Shown: positions 6,154 to 10,064 of the stretch, piece after piece
How the letters are laid out: each line of letters opens with the position of its first letter
How positions within the stretch are numbered: position 1 is the first letter of the stretch
DNA from: Candidatus Dormiibacterota bacterium
GTDB taxonomy: Bacteria; Chloroflexota; Dormibacteria; Aeolococcales; Aeolococcaceae
Length of the DNA: 10,064 nt
Assembly: GCA_019234035.1 (NCBI GenBank)
Contig: JAFALX010000382.1
Span: 1-10,064 of the forward strand
Direction: 5' to 3'
The notes under the pieces: generated by a model
Told to the model about the DNA's origin: nothing
What the model saw: the letters and a program-made list of their open reading frames with translations, nothing else
Databases searched by the model: none
Translations under genes and position numbers: made by a program

Positions 6154-6621
6154 ATGCGGCGGCTCTGGAAGCGGCGGGATCCAGCCCTCAGGTCCATCGA
6201 AACGGCGATGGCCGACGGGAAGGCTCACTACGACGCGGGTCAATTCCCCGCTGCGGCGGCCGACTTCGCCCGCGCCGCGGCCGCGATCGAGCGTATGCCG
6301 AAGCGCCCGGAGCTCCTTGACGACACGCTGCTCACAGTCCTGTTCCTGCAGGGCGGCGCCGACGCACGGGGCGGCGATGCGCGCCGCGCGATCCAGACGT
6401 TCGCGCGGGTCGCCGAGGCACGGGAGCGGCGTGGCGACGGTCGCGACGCAACGCTCGCGTGGGAAGCGGCTGCTCGCGTCACCGCAGAGATCGGCTCGTT
6501 GAGCGAGGCGGAGACCTTCGCGCGGCGCGCGCTGGCGGCGGCTGGCCGCGGGGGCGGAGCGGACACGCGGCGAGTCCAGACGCTGCTGGATCAGGTGCTC
6601 GCGATCCGCGAGGAGGGCTGA
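6154..6621 (+). CDS. Small TPR-like helical-repeat protein
   Basis: This 155-residue Ala/Arg-rich protein begins at ATG 6154, six bases after the methyltransferase stop, so it is probably the third gene of the thrS transcript. The ribosome binding site is poor: GGAGA at 6135-6139 is rather far upstream. TPR-type helix pairs are visible. Residues about 20-47 (MADGKAHYDAGQFPAAAADF, then ARAAAAIERM) show the classic G-x-Y...G.F..A..F pattern. Further pairs occur near 66-93 and 98-130 (SLSEAETFARRALAAA). There is no signal peptide and no membrane segment. TPR domains mediate protein contacts, and no enzymatic motif is present. The N-terminal MRRLWKRR is strongly basic. The partner may be the ribosome or a translation protein, given the neighbours, but that is only context. 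The reading frame and repeat pattern make it a likely real gene. Confidence 0.72.
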   Translation: MRRLWKRRDPALRSIETAMADGKAHYDAGQFPAAAADFARAAAAIERMPKRPELLDDTLLTVLFLQGGADARGGDARRAIQTFARVAEARERRGDGRDATLAWEAAARVTAEIGSLSEAETFARRALAAAGRGGGADTRRVQTLLDQVLAIREEG

Positions 6622-6689
6622 GGCCCGCACGTCGCCGCCACGCGGCCCGGCCTGCGCGGTCACCCGAGTGACGATGCGCGTTCGCCGGT
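6622..6689. other. Intergenic spacer after the thrS operon
   Basis: This GC-rich spacer separates the helical-repeat gene from the infC promoter. It holds only a 5-bp hairpin, GTCAC (6659-6663) with GTGAC (6668-6672), and no T-tract. No clear terminator is visible, so thrS-operon transcripts may read into the infC leader. Confidence 0.35.
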
Positions 6690-6716
6690 TTGACCCGCGG
6701 AGGGTGGTGATATGCT
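6690..6716 (+). promoter_or_regulatory. Candidate extended -10 promoter for the infC operon
   Basis: TTGACC (6690-6695) matches five of six -35 positions. TGATATGCT (6708-6716) reads as an extended -10 (TG-n-TATGCT, hexamer 6711-6716). The 15-base spacer is shorter than the ideal 17, which an extended -10 can tolerate. Transcription would start near 6722-6724, giving an untranslated leader of about 120 bases before infC. Confidence 0.45.
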
Positions 6717-6843
6717 CCCGGCTTGACGCAAAGCAGGTCCGTGCGGTACGGCCTCACCTTCCGGGAATCCCTTGAAGGTCCAGCAACCGGCCACTGGATA
6801 GCAGCACGCTGTCCAGTTTTTCGTTAACGAGGAGAAAGACCAC
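6717..6843 (+). promoter_or_regulatory. Structured infC leader with predicted attenuator
   Basis: The leader contains successive hairpins. Hairpin A pairs AGG(T)CCGT (6735-6742) with ACGGCCT (6748-6754), with one bulged T. Hairpin B pairs ACCTTC (6756-6761) with GAAGGT (6774-6779), with an inner GGG/CCC pair. Then TCCAG (6779-6783) can pair with CTGGA (6794-6798). That last pairing uses the 5' arm of the downstream terminator, so antiterminator and terminator exclude each other. GTCCAG occurs twice (6778-6783 and 6811-6816), once as antiterminator strand and once as terminator 3' arm. infC-rpmI-rplT operons in several phyla are feedback-controlled by L20 through such leaders. The regulator here is inferred, not shown. 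Confidence 0.65.
6793..6821 (+). terminator. Intrinsic terminator in the infC leader (attenuator)
   Basis: ACTGGATAGC (6793-6802) pairs with GCTGTCCAGT (6808-6817) as a 10-bp stem with a single U-G wobble and a five-base loop AGCAC. A TTTTT run (6817-6821) follows at once. This is a canonical Rho-independent terminator. It ends only eight bases before the infC Shine-Dalgarno and lies between the candidate promoter and the gene. Its position in a 5' leader, in front of an essential gene, argues for regulated attenuation rather than end-of-operon termination. Confidence 0.8.
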
Positions 6844-6846
6844 ATC
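6829..6846 (+). promoter_or_regulatory. infC ribosome binding site and AUC start codon
   Basis: GAGGAG (6829-6834) is a strong Shine-Dalgarno. Nine bases later the in-frame codon ATC (6844-6846) begins the reading frame that runs into conserved IF3 sequence. The frame is closed upstream by TAG at 6799-6801, and no ATG, GTG or TTG occurs in frame between that stop and the conserved IF3 N-terminus. The start must therefore be non-canonical, and ATC 6844 is the codon best placed for it. Confidence 0.8.
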
Positions 6847-7491
6847 GCATTCCGAGAGCTCCGGATCAACGACCAGATCCGCATTCCGCAAGTCCGGCTG
6901 TTTGACGACACCACCAACGAGGCGTTCGGCATCGTTCCCATCGAACGGGCCCGCGCCCTGGCCCAAGAACGGGAGCTGGACCTGGTCGAGGTCGCCCCCC
7001 AGGCGCAACCACCCGTGGCCCGGTTGATGGACTACGGGCGGTACAAGTTCGAGGCACTCAAGAAGGAGAAGGAGAGCCGCCGCGAGCACAACGTCATCAC
7101 CGTCAAGGAGATGAAGTTGCGGCCCAAGATCTCCGAGCACGACTTCCAGACGAAGTTCGGCTCGGTGCGGCACTTCCTCGAGGAAGGCGACAAGGTCAAG
7201 CTGACGATCATGTTCCGCGGACGCGAGATGGTGCACCAGGAGTACGGGCGCCGGCTGCTCGATCGCATCGCCGACGAGCTGCAGGAGCAGGCGACGATCG
7301 AGCGCAACCCGCTCGTCGAGGGCCGCAACATGACCATGATCCTGAGTCCCGTCGCCAAGAAGCACAAGAGCGGAGAGACGCACGAGAACAACGACCGCAA
7401 GCCGCACCGCGGCGGGCGGGACGCGGCGCCGGTGCCGGTGCAACCGGCCACCACGGAGCAGACGAGCAATGCCGAAGATTCGAACGCATAA
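6844..7491 (+). CDS. infC: Translation initiation factor IF-3, AUC start
   Basis: IF3 binds the 30S subunit, prevents 70S association and rejects non-canonical start codons and initiator mismatches. The 215-residue product starts with M(AUC)AFRELRINDQIRIPQV. It contains the N domain (about 8-78, including ELDLVEVAPQAQPPVARLMDYG) and the C domain (about 88-172, KEMKLRPKISEHDF through RNMTMILSP). It then carries a hydrophilic low-complexity tail of about 40 residues (about 173-215), making it longer than the usual 170-180. An ATG/GTG-only reading would begin at GTG 7015 inside the N domain and lose the conserved N-terminus, so the AUC start is preferred. AUC, AUU and AUA starts are a known feature of infC and allow autoregulation by IF3. 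The 3' end overlaps rpmI by 23 bases. Expression is probably also set by the leader terminator at 6793-6821. Confidence 0.95.
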   Translation: MAFRELRINDQIRIPQVRLFDDTTNEAFGIVPIERARALAQERELDLVEVAPQAQPPVARLMDYGRYKFEALKKEKESRREHNVITVKEMKLRPKISEHDFQTKFGSVRHFLEEGDKVKLTIMFRGREMVHQEYGRRLLDRIADELQEQATIERNPLVEGRNMTMILSPVAKKHKSGETHENNDRKPHRGGRDAAPVPVQPATTEQTSNAEDSNA

Positions 7492-7666
7492 GGGCACCGC
7501 GAAGCGGTTTCGCGTCACCTCGACGGGAAAGGTGATGCGGCGCAAGGCGTTCCGCTCGCATCTGCTCGAGCACAAGAGCAGCAAGCGCAAGCGCGAGTAT
7601 CGGAGCCAGCACGAGGTGGCGCGCGTCGACCGCCACACCGTGATCAAGCTGGCCCCGTACCTGTAG
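7469..7666 (+). CDS. rpmI: 50S ribosomal protein L35
   Basis: This 65-residue, very basic protein starts MPKIRTHKGTAKRFRVTSTG and contains the L35 signature K-x-K-T/G-x-K-R-F near the N-terminus, then the Arg/Lys-rich body with HLLEHKSSKRKR. Length matches the family (about 64-66). L35 is a late-assembling large-subunit protein buried in 23S rRNA. The ATG at 7469 lies inside the end of infC, a 23-base overlap, with GGAG at 7455-7458 as ribosome binding site within infC. This points to translational coupling to IF3 synthesis. The overlap exists because of the IF3 C-terminal tail. Confidence 0.97.
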   Translation: MPKIRTHKGTAKRFRVTSTGKVMRRKAFRSHLLEHKSSKRKREYRSQHEVARVDRHTVIKLAPYL

Positions 7667-7667
7667 G

Positions 7668-7674
7668 AAGGAGG
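7668..7674 (+). promoter_or_regulatory. Strong Shine-Dalgarno for rplT
   Basis: AAGGAGG lies directly after the rpmI stop (7664-7666) and seven bases before the rplT ATG at 7682. It is the best ribosome binding site in the operon, consistent with independent, efficient initiation of L20. Confidence 0.8.
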
Positions 7675-7681
7675 CGGCGCA

Positions 7682-8044
7682 ATGCCGAGAGTGAAGCGGG
7701 GCGTCACCGCACGAGCACGGCACAAGAAGGTGCTCGAGCTTGCCGAGGGCATGCAGGGGTCGCGGCACCGTCTGCACAAGTCCGCCAACGAGGCGGTCAT
7801 GCATTCGCTCGCGTACGCGTACCGCGATCGCAAGCAGCGCAAGGGTGACATGCGCATGCTGTGGATCGCGCGCATCAACGCGGCGGCACGGCAGCACGGG
7901 CTCGCGTACAACCAGTTCATGCACGGGCTGAAGACCGCGGGGGTCGAGGTCAACCGCAAGATGCTGGCCGACCTCGCGGTGGAGGACGGGGCATCATTCG
8001 GCCGTCTGGTGGAGGTGGCCCGAGAGGCGCTCCCGAGCGCGTGA
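7682..8044 (+). CDS. rplT: 50S ribosomal protein L20
   Basis: L20 is an early-assembly 23S rRNA-binding protein and, in several bacteria, the autorepressor of infC-rpmI-rplT. This 120-residue product begins MPRVKRGVTARARHKKVLEL. It carries the conserved central helix (GSRHRLHKSANEAVMHSLAYAYRDRK), then RMLWIARINAAARQHGLAYNQFMHGLK and the C-terminal NRKMLADLAVEDGASFGRLV. Length is typical (about 115-120). The usual KGYRGARS block is altered to AEGMQGSRHR, a modest divergence. The 3' end overlaps pheS by 4 bases (GTGA). The leader attenuator upstream of infC makes L20 feedback plausible here too, but L20 binding to the leader has not been shown by sequence. Confidence 0.97.
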   Translation: MPRVKRGVTARARHKKVLELAEGMQGSRHRLHKSANEAVMHSLAYAYRDRKQRKGDMRMLWIARINAAARQHGLAYNQFMHGLKTAGVEVNRKMLADLAVEDGASFGRLVEVAREALPSA

Positions 8045-9072
8045 GCGACACCGCCGGCGCGGGGGAGGCGGACGTCCACTCGGTTGCCGCGGAGGCGCTC
8101 GACGCGGTCCGGCGCAGCGACGATCTCGATCAGCTGGACGAGGTGCGCGTCCGGTACCTGGGGCGCAACGGCCGGCTGAACGGGTTCTTGCGCAGCATCG
8201 GCAAGCTTGGCGACGCCGAAGCGCGGCGCCAGATGGGCCAGACCGTGCAGGCGCTGGCGGAGCGCGTGCGCGAGGCGCTCGAGGAGCGCCGGGCGGAGCT
8301 GCAGGCCGGCGACAGCGACGACGAGCCGCTCGACCTCACCCGTCCCGCGCCGCGCCTGCGGCGCGGCCGCGCGCATCCCGTGACGATCGCCATCACCGAG
8401 ATCGGGCGCATCTTCGCCGAGCTCGGCTACGCGGCGATCAGCGGTCCCGAGGTGGAGTACGACCGCTACAACTTCACCCTCGTCAACCAGCCGCCGGGAC
8501 ATCCCGCGCGCGACTCGCACGACACGTTCTACATCGACGACCAACGGCTGCTGCGCACGCACACATCGCCCGTGCAGATCCGCAGCATGGTGCAGCGCGG
8601 TGCGCCGCAGCGCGTGATCGTGCCGGGCAAGGTGTTCCGTCGCGACTACGACGCCACGCACCTGCCGATGTTCCACCAGGTTGAGGGGCTGTGCATCGAT
8701 CAGGGCATCGCGGTGTCCGACCTCAAGGGCACGCTCGAGTATTTCGCGCGCTCGTTCTTCGGACCCGACGCCCGAGCCCGCTGGCGTCCGCATCACTTTC
8801 CGTTCACGGAACCGTCGTTGGAGATGGAGCTCGCGTGCGTGGTGTGCGGTGGCAGCGGCTGCACCGTGTGCGGCCGCACCGGATGGCTCGAGCTGCTCGG
8901 CTGCGGCATGGTGCATCCCGACGTGCTGCGCAACGGCGGCATCGATCCCGATCGCTACACGGGATTCGCGTTCGGCATGGGCCCGGAACGTGCGGCGATG
9001 CTCGCGTACGGCATCCCGGACATCCGCCTGCTGTACGAGAACGACGTGCGCTTTCTGCGGCCTATGCCGTGA
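8041..9072 (+). CDS. pheS: Phenylalanyl-tRNA synthetase alpha subunit
   Basis: PheS is the catalytic subunit of the alpha2-beta2 enzyme that charges tRNA-Phe. The 343-residue product starts at GTG 8041, inside the GTGA overlap with the rplT stop. An N-terminal coiled-coil-type segment (about 10-95) is followed by the class II core. Visible blocks are GPEVEYDRYNF (135-145), LRTHTSPVQIRSM (171-183), FRRDYDATHLPMFHQVEGL (199-217) and motif 3 GFAFGMGPERAAML (308-321). A Cys cluster C266-x2-C269-x4-C274-x2-C277 (CVVCGGSGCTVC) precedes GWLELLGCGMVHP. This cluster occurs in many bacterial PheS proteins and may bind zinc. All catalytic blocks are intact. It is directly coupled to pheT. Confidence 0.97.
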   Translation: MSDTAGAGEADVHSVAAEALDAVRRSDDLDQLDEVRVRYLGRNGRLNGFLRSIGKLGDAEARRQMGQTVQALAERVREALEERRAELQAGDSDDEPLDLTRPAPRLRRGRAHPVTIAITEIGRIFAELGYAAISGPEVEYDRYNFTLVNQPPGHPARDSHDTFYIDDQRLLRTHTSPVQIRSMVQRGAPQRVIVPGKVFRRDYDATHLPMFHQVEGLCIDQGIAVSDLKGTLEYFARSFFGPDARARWRPHHFPFTEPSLEMELACVVCGGSGCTVCGRTGWLELLGCGMVHPDVLRNGGIDPDRYTGFAFGMGPERAAMLAYGIPDIRLLYENDVRFLRPMP

Positions 9073-10064
9073 AGATGTCGCTGCGCTGGCTGCGTGATTT
9101 CGCGCCGCTGGACGCGCCCGTCGATCACCTGGTCGAGACGCTGGTCGAGACCGGCACCGAGGTGGGCGCCGTCGAGGACGTGGCCGCCGACATCGTGGTG
9201 GCGCGTGTGGTCGCGCTGGAGCCGGTCGCAGGCTCGACGCACGGGCTGCAGCTCGCCACCCTCGACCTCGGTGCGGCGAGGCCGCGCGCGCTGCTCGAGC
9301 TCGGCATCGAGCCCGCCGGGCTGCAGGTCGTGACCGGGGCGCCCAACGTCGCCGCGGGCGACCTGATCGCGTACGCGCCCCCGGGATCGCGACCGCCGGG
9401 GATGGACGAGCCCGTGTCGGTGCGCACGGTGCGCAAGGTGAGATCGCCCGGCGTGTTGTGCTCGGCGGCGGAGCTCGGCGTCGGCGACGACGATTCCGGC
9501 CTGCTGATCCTCGGCAACGGCGAGCCGGGCCAGCAGATGCGCAATGTGCTCGACCTCGACGCGGTGATCGACGTCGAGGTGACGACGAACCGGCCCGACG
9601 AGCTGTGCCACGTGGGCATCGCGCGCGAGCTGGCCGCCGGGCTCGGCGAGACCCTGTCGGAGCCGGACGGCGACATTCCCGACGAGGTGCTGTCGGCCGC
9701 GTGGGTGGAACCGCGCGCGTCGCTGGAGGTCGAGGACGCCATCGGCTGCCCGCGATTCATGGCGTGCGTCATCGAGGGGGTCGTCGTCGGCCCCTCGCCG
9801 GCGTGGATGCAGGCGCGGCTTCGGGCCGTGGGGCTGCGCCCCATCAACAACATCGTCGACGTCACCAACTACGTGGCGCGCGAGCTCGGCCAGCCACTGC
9901 ACGCGTTCGACCTCGACCGCTTCATTGCGGCCGGCGGCGGGCGCACCGCGGACGTCCGCGTCCGCCGCGCTCGTGCGGGGGAGCGTCTGACCACGCTGGA
10001 CGGCGTGGAGCGCGCGCTCGACGGGGCGGACCTCGTCGTCAGTGCCGGTGACACGGCGGCGAGC
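9069..10064 (+). CDS. pheT: Phenylalanyl-tRNA synthetase beta subunit, N-terminal part (3' truncated)
   Basis: The frame is open from GTG 9069 to the window end (332 residues; full PheT is about 800). The GTG overlaps the pheS stop in a GTGA and gives MKMSLRWLRDFAPL, matching the usual MK-x-SL-x-WL start of PheT better than the internal ATG at 9075. A tRNA-binding OB domain (about 40-150) ends in the typical VTGAPNV...VRSPGVLCSAAELG. The block VTTNRPDELCHVGIARELAA (171-190) follows, and then the start of the B3/4 domain, with NIVDVTNYV (261-269) and GQPLHAFD (274-281). The beta subunit contacts tRNA and hydrolyses Tyr-tRNA-Phe; the editing site and C-terminal anticodon domain lie beyond the window. 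No frameshift or internal stop is present in the visible part. Confidence 0.96.
   Translation, partial: MKMSLRWLRDFAPLDAPVDHLVETLVETGTEVGAVEDVAADIVVARVVALEPVAGSTHGLQLATLDLGAARPRALLELGIEPAGLQVVTGAPNVAAGDLIAYAPPGSRPPGMDEPVSVRTVRKVRSPGVLCSAAELGVGDDDSGLLILGNGEPGQQMRNVLDLDAVIDVEVTTNRPDELCHVGIARELAAGLGETLSEPDGDIPDEVLSAAWVEPRASLEVEDAIGCPRFMACVIEGVVVGPSPAWMQARLRAVGLRPINNIVDVTNYVARELGQPLHAFDLDRFIAAGGGRTADVRVRRARAGERLTTLDGVERALDGADLVVSAGDTAAS

Noticed and set aside
5188..6663. 491-codon minus-strand open frame opposite the thrS end, the methyltransferase and the helical-repeat gene
   Set aside because: Antisense shadow; no motifs, no ribosome binding site, and the plus strand carries clear genes.
6659..6672. 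Terminator of the thrS operon
   Set aside because: The GTCAC/GTGAC hairpin has only five base pairs, a four-base loop and no T-tract.
6690..6843. T-box or other tRNA/metabolite riboswitch upstream of infC
   Set aside because: No T-box bulge sequence (UGGN-type in an antiterminator of normal form) or specifier loop was recognised. The leader is short and fits a protein-dependent attenuator better.
6754..8916. 720-codon minus-strand open frame opposite infC, rpmI, rplT and pheS
   Set aside because: It is fully antisense to four confidently identified conserved genes, and its product is low-complexity without motifs. High GC content makes long antisense frames common.

Overview
This is a high-GC bacterial chromosomal segment carrying a conserved translation cluster: thrS, a TlyA/FtsJ-like rRNA methyltransferase, a small helical-repeat protein, infC, rpmI, rplT, pheS and the 5' part of pheT. 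The flanking genes are less conserved. GTG and TTG starts, 4-base GTGA gene overlaps, a TreT-type trehalose glycosyltransferase, a Kelch-type lipoprotein and a leaderless-looking thrS suggest a soil-type lineage such as Actinobacteriota, Chloroflexota or Dormibacterota. The sequence alone does not let me choose among them. I see no mobile element, CRISPR array, tRNA or rRNA.

Layout. Bases 1-395 (+) hold the end of a TMEM175-type (DUF1211) potassium channel. Bases 406-1557 (+) encode a lipoprotein with a predicted six-bladed Kelch-like propeller. It converges on a GT4 glycosyltransferase (1598-3049, -) resembling trehalose glycosyltransferring synthase. A 297-base divergent intergenic region (3050-3346) holds an exact high-GC-type DnaA box, four TGCACA repeats and a good promoter for a 96-residue Cys-rich protein (3347-3637, +). 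thrS follows (3719-5542), with a -10 element so close to its ATG that the mRNA is probably leaderless. It is coupled to the methyltransferase and then to the helical-repeat protein.

The second half (6690-10064) is an infC-rpmI-rplT-pheS-pheT operon. Its leader contains a textbook intrinsic terminator just upstream of the infC ribosome binding site, with an upstream sequence that can form a competing antiterminator. infC itself appears to start with AUC. The leader therefore looks like a feedback point for IF3 (start-codon discrimination) and perhaps for L20 (leader binding), both made from this operon. Two aminoacyl-tRNA synthetases, an initiation factor, two large-subunit ribosomal proteins and an rRNA methylase form one coherent translation-supply neighbourhood. 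The most interesting items are this attenuator, the AUC start, the S4-less TlyA homologue, the TGS-less ThrRS and the small Cys-rich protein. No clearly new multi-gene system is visible.
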